From Tritrichomonas foetus (lineage: Eukaryota; Parabasalia; Tritrichomonadida; Tritrichomonadidae): a stretch of 25,400 nt of DNA. Within the stretch, counting starts at the first letter, position 1, and each line of letters starts with the position of its first letter. The notes beneath the pieces were generated by a model, which searched no databases, had not been told where the DNA came from, and worked only from the letters and a program-made list of their open reading frames with translations. A program made the translations under genes and the position numbers. The stretch spans positions 1 to 25,400 of the forward strand of contig MLAK01000014.1 in assembly GCA_001839685.1 (NCBI GenBank), given 5' to 3'. Shown here piece after piece: positions 9,514 through 18,813 of this stretch.

Positions 9514-10719
9514 TCATTCTTGGTATCTCTTCCAAGTTGGTCTTGGAGTTCTATATGGCTTTGGCTGGAAATTAAATGGTACCGCACCGACAGCCTGAGA
9601 CTCAATATTTGAGTCATCAAAGCGTCTGTTGAATCTCATGACTCCAGATCTGGAACCACTTGGACAGTCGTACTCTGTTAGTTCATCTGCTGTGAAGATC
9701 ACTTCACATGGCTCGCCGAAGTCTTTTCCAAAGTGTGGAATGACGTACCACCATCTATTGTGTGTCTGATTAAATGCTGTTTCATTTAACTCATTTTCAA
9801 TCTGTCCCCAGCCGATAATTGTCACATCAAGCATCCCGACAATTTCTGAATAGGTGGGCTGGGCTTCATCGCCTGGTTGATAGGTTCCAATTGATGAATA
9901 TACGCCAGAATCATAAGCGAAGAGAGACTGTCGAGCAATAATTGAGGAGGTAACTGGTCCGACCTCCCAAAGGTGCGATTTAATCCATTTCCAATTATAA
10001 AGGAAGTAAATTGGGCAGTTGCTATCGTCTTTTCCTGGCGTGCATTCGCCTGAAAGAACTCTGTTTTTGGGACATTTGTTCCATCCAGGATAACAATCTG
10101 TAGAAAGCTGGGAATCGCAAATTTCTTTTGTTAATTCTTTCGGCGGCGATCTCAAAAAGTGAGGCTTACCATTTTTTAAATCTGGCTGGTCCCATCTTTG
10201 AGTCTGTGGAATGAATCGTTGCCAGAAAGGTTCATAAGCGTTTAGAGGAGGACGTTCAATACAGGGGTCGCCCATAAGGTCACAATCGAGAATAAACTGA
10301 ATTGATAAATTAATGAATTTTTTCGAATGGATTGAAAGAGCGAGTGACATAGCTGACGTGACAGCTGTGGCCCAAGATGAGCAAAAATTACTGTTATCAT
10401 AAATAACTGGCTTTAAAGTGACATCATCTGGCTTATGCTCGGGATTGGATAATCCGACTATCATTCTTTTATCGTACAGTTTGAATGCATTTTCATCGGC
10501 GCCAACGGGGCGGGCAGATCCGTGGTTAACTGGAATTTTTCGAACTGGCGATAGAAACTTCTTTGCTTGGCCGATTGTCATCTTTGCAAAACGAGGATTG
10601 AGTCTTGCGCGGAATGAAGAATGTGGATCGTTGTTGACTTTGTCGACAAGCTCTTGTGTAATCAGCGGCTGATTGTCATTAAGAGCTGAAAGAGAGAAAG
10701 CGGCAAAGAGAATTAGCAT
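9514..10719 (-). CDS. Secreted cathepsin B-like protein with replaced catalytic residues
   Basis: The start at 10719 (401 residues) is chosen over an ATG 105 bases upstream because it begins a signal peptide, MLILFAAFSLSALN, and follows a TCATT initiator by 11 bases. Residues of about 19-58 match the cathepsin B propeptide (ITQELVDKVNND...FRARLNPRF). The mature domain shows papain-family landmarks: NFCSSWATA at 111-119, DCDLMG near 145, GPVTSSI then YDSGVYSS near 254-276, IIGWG at 301-305, and NIESQAVGAVP near the end, as in cathepsin B. However, the catalytic Cys position is Ser115, the His position aligns with Leu297, the Asn position with Pro328, and the oxyanion Gln aligns with Asn109. 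By family knowledge such changes abolish cysteine-protease activity; TINAG proteins are a known Cys-to-Ser parallel. Most Cys residues of the fold remain. A binding or inhibitory secreted or lysosomal role is inferred. Confidence 0.85.
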   Translation of the reverse strand: MLILFAAFSLSALNDNQPLITQELVDKVNNDPHSSFRARLNPRFAKMTIGQAKKFLSPVRKIPVNHGSARPVGADENAFKLYDKRMIVGLSNPEHKPDDVTLKPVIYDNSNFCSSWATAVTSAMSLALSIHSKKFINLSIQFILDCDLMGDPCIERPPLNAYEPFWQRFIPQTQRWDQPDLKNGKPHFLRSPPKELTKEICDSQLSTDCYPGWNKCPKNRVLSGECTPGKDDSNCPIYFLYNWKWIKSHLWEVGPVTSSIIARQSLFAYDSGVYSSIGTYQPGDEAQPTYSEIVGMLDVTIIGWGQIENELNETAFNQTHNRWWYVIPHFGKDFGEPCEVIFTADELTEYDCPSGSRSGVMRFNRRFDDSNIESQAVGAVPFNFQPKPYRTPRPTWKRYQE

Positions 10720-10727
10720 TTCAAAAT

Positions 10728-10732
10728 AATGA
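10728..10732 (-). promoter_or_regulatory. Initiator TCATT of the cathepsin-like gene
   Basis: On the minus strand TTTCATTATTTTGAAATG puts +1 at 10730 and the ATG 11 bases later. This decides between the two candidate start codons, because the upstream ATG at 10824 lies before +1. Confidence 0.65.
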
Positions 10733-11227
10733 AATTTTGAATGATTTTTGTGAGATTTTCCGAAGCATTTCAAATACTTTTCAATACATTCGTTTGAAAT
10801 TGAGTCAAGTTTCTGAGAAAGCATTGATAGTTGTGGGGAAAATAATAACCAAATTTTGTCTTTTAACAGAACCCGGAAAATCTGATTATTTATGATATAC
10901 TCATGAAATTATAAATAATATTTATATATTTAAATATATTGTTAATATATTTTTATAGTTATAATATAATGTTATGCATAATTTGAGAATATATTTATAG
11001 ATTTTTAAACTATCTTTTTTTATAGAATTTCATCAGATTTTGACATGAAACTTTTTCTATATCAAATGATTCATAATATTGAAATTTGAATGCAAGAAAT
11101 CAAATCGATCTGAATATGAACCTTTCTCGCAATAGGCAGTTATAATTAAAACTTTTAGCCAAATAGGTGAATTAAGTTTTTTTCAAGAGAAATTGATTTA
11201 AAAAAGAAAAAAGATGAAAATCGATAA
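10733..11227. other. AT-rich spacer between two minus-strand genes
   Basis: About 500 bases of extreme A+T content, with self-complementary TATATTTAAATATA-type runs around 10915-10975. No gene, RNA gene or clear repeat element is visible. The 105 bases next to the cathepsin-like gene are open in frame but lie upstream of its initiator. Confidence 0.55.
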
Positions 11228-12676
11228 TTATTTAGTCACATAATTTTTGAGAATAGAAAGGCGTGCATTGATATAACTATCTTCAAACTCTTCGCAAAAT
11301 TTCAGAAAATCAGGTGAAAATGATTTTTGAAACAACATAATACAGTCATTTAGTAAATTCAATGGTGTGGATTTTTCGAAAATCAAAATGCACATTTTTA
11401 AAACATTAAGAACAACATCTTTATCTTGTGTCTCCACCATTTCAGCTAATATATCAAAAATATTTTGATTATTCACAACTGTTAATAAAAACTGAAAAGT
11501 TGATTCATTTAAAAACTTGATTAAATTTTTAATAATTTTTATAACTCCAACACGAAGCAAAATTGTAGAATTTTGAGCTAAGTCTAAAAAACCTTTAATC
11601 AATTCAAGATTTATTAAATTATCACAGTTATCTGATTTTTTAATGATTGTTGAAATTGTATTGGTGAGATCAAATAATATTTTTGTTGATTCCGAATCTG
11701 TATAAGTATAATTATTTACCAAAAGTGTAATAAGTTTTTCTACTGGAAAATAATTTATACAAGAATATTTTTTTACAAGCATTTTGGCAACTCGACAACC
11801 AAAACGTGCTGCTAAATTAAATTCTTTAGTAATTGCTAAAAAAACAATAGAATGAAAGTTTAAAGATTCAAAAAGCTCAAAATAAATTGAATCATTTTCT
11901 AACAAGCTATGAAAGACTTGGATTATTCGAAGTAGCATCAAATCGTAATTGTCTTTTGATAATTCTTCTGATTTCGATAAAAAGTCACCAATAAATCTAT
12001 AAATCAACTCAACCTGTGAATTATTCAATGGAAAGCTACAAATCATTTTTAATGAATCAAAACATAAAAATTTGAAATCCAAATTTGATGATCGATAAGA
12101 GCGAATTGTTAGAATTTTGATGATATGATTATTTAAAAAATAGTTATAAATATTTCTATTTTTATACGTGAGAATGTTTGCTAAAAGACTGGCTAAAATT
12201 TCTAAACTTGATTGAACTTTTTCTTTTCGAATTGAAATCAAAAGAATTGAACAAAATTGTTCAGAATCAAAAAATGATTCTGCTTGTTCATAAGATGATA
12301 AGTTAACAAGGCAATTAATTGCGGCAATTCTTATTGCCTTTCTATCATTTAATCCTTCTTTTGAAATATCATAAAAAATTGTTAATAAAATATTTGGTAC
12401 ATCAAATTTTTCTAAACCTGGAATTTCATCAAATGACTCATTTCGAATTAATCTGGATAATTCAAGAATATAAGTTGATATTTCATCATAATTGTTATTT
12501 TTAAAACATGTCTGAATTAAACTACAAGTGTGAAAAATTGTAGCTTTGACAGAATCAGATGAATTTGGTGATTTGTGTGTTTCATTATTTTTTTGATCTT
12601 CCATGATGTACTCAGAATAATATTTAAATTGGTTTCTTGTGATTGATGAATCTCTTTTATAAGATTGAAAATTCAT
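11228..12676 (-). CDS. ARM-repeat (importin-alpha-like) solenoid protein
   Basis: This 482-residue protein is all-helical with armadillo-like units from about residue 50 to the end; segments such as IRIAAINCLVNLSSYE and KVQSSLEILASLLANIL have the ARM pattern of small residues facing a Leu-rich helix. The N-terminal 45 residues are polar and probably disordered. There is no signal peptide, membrane segment or catalytic motif. It resembles the ARM-like protein at 578-1978 in size and style, but I could not align the two convincingly, so recent duplication is not claimed. The ATG at 12676 follows a TCATG initiator-like site by about ten bases; a second in-frame ATG at 12604 lacks one. It shares a 165-base divergent promoter region with the RRM gene. 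Confidence 0.8.
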   Translation of the reverse strand: MNFQSYKRDSSITRNQFKYYSEYIMEDQKNNETHKSPNSSDSVKATIFHTCSLIQTCFKNNNYDEISTYILELSRLIRNESFDEIPGLEKFDVPNILLTIFYDISKEGLNDRKAIRIAAINCLVNLSSYEQAESFFDSEQFCSILLISIRKEKVQSSLEILASLLANILTYKNRNIYNYFLNNHIIKILTIRSYRSSNLDFKFLCFDSLKMICSFPLNNSQVELIYRFIGDFLSKSEELSKDNYDLMLLRIIQVFHSLLENDSIYFELFESLNFHSIVFLAITKEFNLAARFGCRVAKMLVKKYSCINYFPVEKLITLLVNNYTYTDSESTKILFDLTNTISTIIKKSDNCDNLINLELIKGFLDLAQNSTILLRVGVIKIIKNLIKFLNESTFQFLLTVVNNQNIFDILAEMVETQDKDVVLNVLKMCILIFEKSTPLNLLNDCIMLFQKSFSPDFLKFCEEFEDSYINARLSILKNYVTK

Positions 12677-12761
12677 GCTCTTTCATGAAAAATAGTTTTC
12701 TCATTTCACATGTCTTAGGCTCAGAATATTTTTTATATAACAAGTCATTATGAGGAAAAAA

Positions 12762-12777
12762 CGCTAAAAACCGCTAA
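12762..12777. repeat. CGCTAA direct repeat in a divergent promoter
   Basis: CGCTAA occurs at 12762-12767 and again at 12772-12777, exactly ten bases (one helical turn) apart, within the 165-base region shared by two divergent genes. A regulator reading one face of the DNA is possible but unproven. Confidence 0.3.
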
Positions 12778-12829
12778 TTTACCAAACTTTTTGATAATAT
12801 CTGACTAATTTTGGAAAATTTTTATCACT

Positions 12830-12834
12830 TCATT
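12830..12834 (+). promoter_or_regulatory. Initiator TCATT of the two-RRM gene
   Basis: The sequence TCACTTCATTTTTATAAATG contains two TCAYW matches. The second (12830) gives a ten-base leader and the first (12825) a slightly longer one. Confidence 0.65.
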
Positions 12835-12841
12835 TTTATAA

Positions 12842-13615
12842 ATGTTTGTTACCCCATTGAGCCAATATACTCATGAGGATTCTGATTATTTTAATCAAAA
12901 CTCTTTTATATTTCCTTCATATGCCCCTTTAACACCTACTGTGTTTGAGAAAATCAATCAATATTCGAATCACGATAAGAATAATTTTGATTTTTCACAT
13001 CTTCTCTCTAGAGTGTCAAATACTGTAATTGTTAAAAACATTAAGATAATTAGAAATCAAGCTGCTCTTTTTGAGATGTTTAAAAATGCAGGCGAGATAT
13101 CTAATTATTTTCCTCACTTAAATAAAGGTTTTGCTATTGTGATATATTTCGATAGTAGATCTGCTGAAAGAGCATGTAAAATGTTTAACGGCGTAAATTA
13201 TGAAGGAAGTAGAATTATCTGTGATTTTGTGTTTAAAACAGAATCATCTAAATATTATGAAAAAGAGAAAATGAAGTGTCCCAATGTTCTGTTAAAACCT
13301 ATTCAAGAAAATAGGTCATCTTTATCTGAAAGTGAGATAAACAATTTCATGTCAAAATTTGGTGAGATAAGACAAGTTATTGCGTGCAGCAATAATTCCT
13401 TTATCATTGAATTTTATGACTTTAGATGTGCAAGAAATGCAATGAAAGAAGGAAGCTTAGTTATTAAACAAACTTTCTTTAATATGGAAACCGTTTTAGA
13501 TATTAACATGAAGATTAAACAAATATCTACAGAAACTTCTATTGTGCACAAGTTTTCTGGAGAAACCGAAGAGTCTGTCCAAAAGCTTCATCAATTTTTC
13601 TTTCAAAAAGTGTGA
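12842..13615 (+). CDS. Two-RRM RNA-binding protein, Mei2-like
   Basis: A 257-residue protein. RRM1 spans about 62-131, with RNP2 VIVKNI (62-67) and RNP1 KGFAIVIYF (95-103), followed by SRSAERACKMFNG. RRM2 spans about 148-220, with NSFIIEFYDFRCARNAM at 185-201. The phrase FIEFYD-x-R-x-A-x-x-A is the hallmark of the second RRM of Mei2 and plant AML proteins, and RRM1 of those proteins has the same GF...YFD-x-RSA pattern. The Mei2-specific third C-terminal RRM is absent; the protein ends about 35 residues after RRM2. Mei2 proteins bind RNA in meiotic control; whether that holds here is unknown. The polar N-terminal 55 residues have no motif. RRM assignment is firm, Mei2 relationship moderate. 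Confidence 0.82.
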   Translation: MFVTPLSQYTHEDSDYFNQNSFIFPSYAPLTPTVFEKINQYSNHDKNNFDFSHLLSRVSNTVIVKNIKIIRNQAALFEMFKNAGEISNYFPHLNKGFAIVIYFDSRSAERACKMFNGVNYEGSRIICDFVFKTESSKYYEKEKMKCPNVLLKPIQENRSSLSESEINNFMSKFGEIRQVIACSNNSFIIEFYDFRCARNAMKEGSLVIKQTFFNMETVLDINMKIKQISTETSIVHKFSGETEESVQKLHQFFFQKV

Positions 13616-14207
13616 ATATAATGTTTTTTGATGAAACCATGAAATCCATGTTGCAATGATGTGCCTAAATGGTACTGACTTGTTATTGCTTTTTTGATAA
13701 AATGATTGATCCGTAACTTTATTTTTATTACTAAATTATTTATTACTTATTTTACCTTTTTATTAATATGCTAAATATAAATATAACAGATTATAATCGA
13801 CTCTCATCGAGAAATCGTACATATCTATTTTTTTATATTCTATAAACTATTCAATTTTCAATACTTTTTTTGTTCTGATATTTTTTTCAATTTATGAATT
13901 ACAGAATTTAGTTCTTTATGTATCATGAAAACCTGATGTAAAACTGGATTAAAATCCGAGTTATATTAATATAATAGTTTATTTAATAAATTTATTATAA
14001 AATGTTATTCCAAAAAGTAATTTGAACAGAGATTTATTCGAAACTCTGAAAGAAAAAATGTGATTACTTCTTCAATATTTGAAATATTTTTGAATGAAAA
14101 TGTATGATGACGACGTTCTTTTTCTATATTTTTGATATTGGCTTAAACTATGTCGATTAAATATCATTGAAAAAGCTTGTTACAGTTTTTAGAAAAAGTT
14201 ATGTCTT
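13616..14207. other. Intergenic spacer without a gene
   Basis: An AT-rich stretch between two plus-strand genes. It has TTAATATAA and TTTATTTAATAAATTTATTATAA self-complementary runs around 13960-14000, and one short TCTC-n3-GAGA palindrome near 13801-13811. No open frame with ATG, RNA gene or repeat family is recognisable. Confidence 0.5.
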
Positions 14208-14212
14208 TCATT
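14208..14212 (+). promoter_or_regulatory. Initiator TCATT of the large membrane-protein gene
   Basis: TTTCATTCACAAATT gives +1 at 14210 and a 43-base leader with no ATG before 14253. A second TCATA match at 14247 lies only a few bases before the ATG. Either one excludes the out-of-frame ATG at 14201. Confidence 0.5.
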
Positions 14213-14252
14213 CACAAATTTTTCTTTCAGCACATTCGGGCGAACTTCATAA

Positions 14253-17200
14253 ATGGTGGAGTTCAAATTCCTTCGCTATTTATATCCAATGTACCTCGAT
14301 TTGCACTACTCATTTCCCAATCATCCATCATTGCAGTGGCTCCTTGCGATAGCAGTTTTCATTCAATATTCGTTTCTAACGCTTCATGTGAGCCGCCCCT
14401 CGTCGTATTTTGATGCAAATAACGATAAATCAATATTTCAATATATTTTAAACGTTCTATATTTCCTTCCCTGGATTTGGGGTATTGATCCTTTTTTCCT
14501 GGATTCACTTTTCTGGCTTTTGGGAAGCATAGTTTCCACGCTACTAATTGTATATATTGCAAACAAATCGTACAAAGGCGAATACGTTCCATTTTTGTTA
14601 ATTATATGGGGAAGATTATTTTCGCAATATTTTATCCAATTATTTTCATTTCCATTATTTTTTAGGATATCACTATTGATTGAATATATTATTTATGACC
14701 ACGGTCTCATTTATCTTGGAACTTTGACCATATATTTATTGGTGTTGTTCATATTTCTCTGTCATCAATATGTAGCATCAGTTTTTTTGGTTCCGTTTTG
14801 CTTCCTATGCCGATCTAGACTAGACGTTTATGACGGCAAAACACACATGTTTGTCTATTGTATTCAAATGATATTTTCAATATCTTTTCAATTATTTAGT
14901 ATCTGGAAAAGTTATGCTTTCTCTGGAATTGCTTTTGCACCTTATATTATATTACTGTTATTTTTATTATATTTTCGATTATTCACCACTGTTCATGTTT
15001 CACTTGTTGCTCAGTTTATGGAATTAGCTCCACTTTTTTCACTTCCGTTTATGGTTCTTGCTCATTTATACGGCCCATCTAAATGGTTTTATTTCGTATT
15101 AATATTATTTTTCTTGAATGTCGGTTTTGTCATGATTATCAATCTAGTGAGGAGGCTTATGAAACATGTTTCATTTCAGATTTTGGGAAGTTTTATCTAT
15201 AATGATAACTCATCCCCGAAATTGCCCAAATTCGTTCCTGGAAATATTTGCTCCGTCATTCGAATTATTTCACATCATAATTCAGACCCCAATGTCTTAA
15301 GTCGATTTATGGAGAATCAAAAACAGACTCATTTACGAACCTCAGTTTTTCTTGAACTATGTCGTTATATTGTTATATTTCCTGAACGACGTCAGGAAAT
15401 GTTACATGAAACATATAATTTTTCATCAAATTCCACTTACAATCGATATACTTTATTCTTATTTAAGAAGGCGATTAGATCTTTATCCACGACTCAAACA
15501 ACCAAAAAACATTTGAACCATTTAAATGAAATTTATTCGAGTTATATTGTTCATTTTTATCTTTATTGGAATTCACGCAAAAATCATGAATACTTCCATT
15601 CTTTTTTGGAAGCTTTTAAAGTTACACATTTCTTCATGGAATGCAGAGCTGAACTAAGAAAGTTACTCCATAGGTTTCCTTGTTGTTCACACTTGCATAA
15701 ATTGTACAGTGAACTTTTATTGAATCTTGATGGCGATTTTGAAGGCTATAAAAAACAAAAAGCTATCAGTAAATGCCTTGAAGAGAGATCTGATTCTATT
15801 TCTGATCCACTTCTCCATCCAATGGCAATGATTAACCCGAAAATTCTGCAATATTGTAATTCTAGTGGGAAATTATCATTAAGTTCATCTTCAACAACTG
15901 GACTATGTTTAGCTAAAAACGATACTTTAACGTCTTTCTTTTCAAGACCACATAAAAAAGAATCACGGAAGAAAACAAGTATTGCTTCAAAAATTCAAAA
16001 GTCTCGACGAGGTATTCCCTATTTTCATTATTTCAATTATTTATTACCTGTTCTAATTGCAGGGCTCTTCATTTTCCATGCTTATCCTTACGATTATCAG
16101 GCGTTGGTTAAAGAAAAGTTTATTGCATCATATACACTTGAAATGACGAAAACTTTGTATACTGCGGTTGCCGCAATTTTCATTCCATATGCAATTAAAG
16201 ACATAAAACCAGGGAATATTATTAATGTAACATCATGTCGTGAAGAATTCATGCTAATTCCTATTTTGGTCAGTGATTTCTTTGTTGAATCACCTTTGAT
16301 TTCCTATTTAAATGAAGTTATGATGGTTTTAACTTATCAAGAAATTTCTATTCTCTTAGAGGATGCGTCAAATGTATGTTTCATTCTTGATCAATTACCA
16401 AGCAATATGGAAAAACTTGCAGTTACACATTTAAATAACATTGTTGAACAAAAAATGAACTGCAGTCGTTCGTTATATGATTTCTATGATCATTATAGTA
16501 GTGAATATAATATTTCTGTTTTTGTTTTTTGGGGAACTGTTATAATGGCTGCATTTTTAGTCATTTATTTTATAACTGCATGTATTTCTTTGAATCAAAT
16601 CATGAAAAACAATGTCAAAGCCATTGAATTCTTTTCATCAAAGGAACGATTCCAAACTGTTCTTCAAGAAATTGAAGTTCGCGAAAAAGTCTGGGAGCAA
16701 TTAAAAGATTTTGCGAGTTCTTCAATTAATGTTTCAGATTCAATTTCCCAATTACATCTTGAATCAGATACTGATCAAAATGAGCAAAAATCTTCAAGTC
16801 AACAACAACAAATGAATTCCAACACTGCTTATTCGGTAGATAGTGATTTCAGTGAATCCGATGAGAAATTAAGATTAGTCCGAACTTCATCTAAATTAAG
16901 CATTGCTTCATCATTTACTGGAAGTGGCTTAAATATTCTTAAACAGCCAAAGGCGTTTGTAACTGATCCGTCAAAATTAATGGACATATCTGATCAAACA
17001 GATACAGAAACAAAATCAACGCCTAGGCAAGAAGTTGATCAAGAAGTGATTGATAATTTAATTGGTTCAAAGAATCAACAAGATAAATTTTCTCATTTCT
17101 ATCCTTTATTGATGGGATTAACACCGTGGCTTATGCTTTATATATTTTTCTTCTTTTCTTATTTTCCTATTCATCGAAGATGCAAAGCTGAACAAGATAA

Positions 17201-18602
17201 AATATCTGATATTTATTATATAGATAAACATATGGGCTATGCGTTGAGACTTCTAAATTCATCATTTTATTTATTATATGATGGATATAAAGATTTGTCG
17301 ATTTATTTAGCTACTGAAAATGATTTTCGAAAAGAACAATCACCGATATCTGAATTATACTATGTTGAAAATTGTTATGAATTTCGTGAAACTATTTGCA
17401 TTTCAATATCATCAATTGTTCATCAAATAGTTGATGGTGATATCAGTGAATTATATATTATTCGATTAGTTATTCCAGCTATTGTAGCGTTTGCAGAAAA
17501 TGCAATGACTTCTGTTTTTACGACTACTTTAACATCAATGCCTGTTGTTCGACATTCGAATGGCATTTGTTTTTTAATTATGGCAGTTTTAACTTTATTT
17601 TTGATTTTATATATGGGATATATTCATTCTGTTTTAGTTAAAAAAGGATTGAATAGTTTATTTCACTTTCCAGACATTTTTGCTAAAAAGAAAGAAAAGA
17701 AAGAAATTGATAAGAAAATTAAAAAAGTTCAACGTTTTCCAACAAATATAATTTTAGTTACATCTGTCACTGAAAGCGATGAAATTTATTCCATTTCGGA
17801 TTCTATTTTATCAATAATTAACAAAAGCTCTTCTGAAATGATTTGTAAACGGTTTTCTAAGACATTTCCTGTTATTGATGAAAAAGCAGGATTCCAAATT
17901 CGTGAAAATTCTGGGAAAACATTTATTTCTCGCTCAAAAAAGATTGGAATGCTTACAAAAACAATTTTAATTGAAACAACCAAAATTGAAATGAAAAGTA
18001 AAGGTTTTAATGTCATTCAAAAACTTGCGAATTTCATTCCAGCTTATTTTGCAAAACCATTTTCTGAAGAATTAACAAAGAATTATCATTTCGATAAAAG
18101 TGTTTTAATTTTCATTCGAATGAATCCAAAAGCTGGTCAATTAGATAAATTTTTCACTTGTGTTGATATGCAAATTCAAATGTATTTCAACATTGAATTA
18201 ATTAGAACAAATGGTTCAGTTTTGACTTGCATTTGTAAAGAAGTGAATGAATTGGAAGTATTTTTGTTTTTAAGAGATATTATAAAAGAATCTGAAAATA
18301 GTTGCAGAGGTCAAAAAGCAAATTTTGCATTAAAATCGATTTACGTTGATCAAATCAATGAACTAAACTTTGAAATCGTGAAAGGAAGCGAACCTTCTGC
18401 CAAATTTGAAGAACAACAATTTGAAACAATGGAAATAACGTCATATGAAATTGATGATAAGTGTATTGGTGGATCTGAAGAAACTGTTTTGTATTCAAAC
18501 AAAATAATTGATTATACAAGTGAAAAAGAAACTATAAATGGAAAGAAAATAAGATTTATTTCATTTGACAAATTCATAAATGAATTTGTTTGTAAAATCT
18601 AG
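14253..18602 (+). CDS. Large polytopic membrane protein with degenerate cyclase-like C-terminus
   Basis: This 1449-residue protein has many hydrophobic segments in residues 1-310, then a soluble section of helical pairs, and further membrane segments at about 593-615, 755-780, 947-972 and 1105-1129. A Ser/Gln-rich acidic loop lies at about 820-945. The cytosolic tail has a PAS-like region from about 1162 (FPTNIILVTS) and, from about 1260, the layout of trichomonad adenylyl cyclases: FIPAYFAKPFSEEL linker, a SVLIFIRMNP strand, and IELIRTNGSVLT. The two metal-binding Asp positions of class III cyclases align with Phe and Ser, and the Asn-x3-Arg motif is not visible, so catalysis looks lost. By family knowledge relatives make cAMP; here a regulatory or partner role is inferred. 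Alternatives are a divergent receptor with no cyclase origin. The ATG at 14253 is the first after the initiator. Confidence 0.8.
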   Translation: MVEFKFLRYLYPMYLDLHYSFPNHPSLQWLLAIAVFIQYSFLTLHVSRPSSYFDANNDKSIFQYILNVLYFLPWIWGIDPFFLDSLFWLLGSIVSTLLIVYIANKSYKGEYVPFLLIIWGRLFSQYFIQLFSFPLFFRISLLIEYIIYDHGLIYLGTLTIYLLVLFIFLCHQYVASVFLVPFCFLCRSRLDVYDGKTHMFVYCIQMIFSISFQLFSIWKSYAFSGIAFAPYIILLLFLLYFRLFTTVHVSLVAQFMELAPLFSLPFMVLAHLYGPSKWFYFVLILFFLNVGFVMIINLVRRLMKHVSFQILGSFIYNDNSSPKLPKFVPGNICSVIRIISHHNSDPNVLSRFMENQKQTHLRTSVFLELCRYIVIFPERRQEMLHETYNFSSNSTYNRYTLFLFKKAIRSLSTTQTTKKHLNHLNEIYSSYIVHFYLYWNSRKNHEYFHSFLEAFKVTHFFMECRAELRKLLHRFPCCSHLHKLYSELLLNLDGDFEGYKKQKAISKCLEERSDSISDPLLHPMAMINPKILQYCNSSGKLSLSSSSTTGLCLAKNDTLTSFFSRPHKKESRKKTSIASKIQKSRRGIPYFHYFNYLLPVLIAGLFIFHAYPYDYQALVKEKFIASYTLEMTKTLYTAVAAIFIPYAIKDIKPGNIINVTSCREEFMLIPILVSDFFVESPLISYLNEVMMVLTYQEISILLEDASNVCFILDQLPSNMEKLAVTHLNNIVEQKMNCSRSLYDFYDHYSSEYNISVFVFWGTVIMAAFLVIYFITACISLNQIMKNNVKAIEFFSSKERFQTVLQEIEVREKVWEQLKDFASSSINVSDSISQLHLESDTDQNEQKSSSQQQQMNSNTAYSVDSDFSESDEKLRLVRTSSKLSIASSFTGSGLNILKQPKAFVTDPSKLMDISDQTDTETKSTPRQEVDQEVIDNLIGSKNQQDKFSHFYPLLMGLTPWLMLYIFFFFSYFPIHRRCKAEQDKISDIYYIDKHMGYALRLLNSSFYLLYDGYKDLSIYLATENDFRKEQSPISELYYVENCYEFRETICISISSIVHQIVDGDISELYIIRLVIPAIVAFAENAMTSVFTTTLTSMPVVRHSNGICFLIMAVLTLFLILYMGYIHSVLVKKGLNSLFHFPDIFAKKKEKKEIDKKIKKVQRFPTNIILVTSVTESDEIYSISDSILSIINKSSSEMICKRFSKTFPVIDEKAGFQIRENSGKTFISRSKKIGMLTKTILIETTKIEMKSKGFNVIQKLANFIPAYFAKPFSEELTKNYHFDKSVLIFIRMNPKAGQLDKFFTCVDMQIQMYFNIELIRTNGSVLTCICKEVNELEVFLFLRDIIKESENSCRGQKANFALKSIYVDQINELNFEIVKGSEPSAKFEEQQFETMEITSYEIDDKCIGGSEETVLYSNKIIDYTSEKETINGKKIRFISFDKFINEFVCKI

Positions 18603-18813
18603 TTTGTCTGTTATTGATGTACTATATTAGATATATATAGAGAAGTACTTTTTTTTACTTATATATTAAAATTGCGGTATATTAAAATTATAATTTTTCT
18701 CTTCTTTTTGTTTAACATTATCGAAAGTTAAAAAATATTAAATTATTTTTACGAAGATCCTTTTATTCCAGTTAACATAATGTAACAATCTGATATAAAA
18801 TGAGTGGAAAGTT

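Noticed and set aside
578..12676. Idea that the two ARM-like genes (578-1978 and 11228-12676) are a recent duplication
   Set aside because: Length and fold style agree, but no stretch of residues aligns convincingly by eye.
14177..14413. Overlapping frame with ATG at 14201, considered as a frameshifted N-terminus of the large membrane protein
   Set aside because: The initiator at 14208 lies after that ATG, and the frame from 14253 already begins with a plausible N-terminus and continues into membrane segments.
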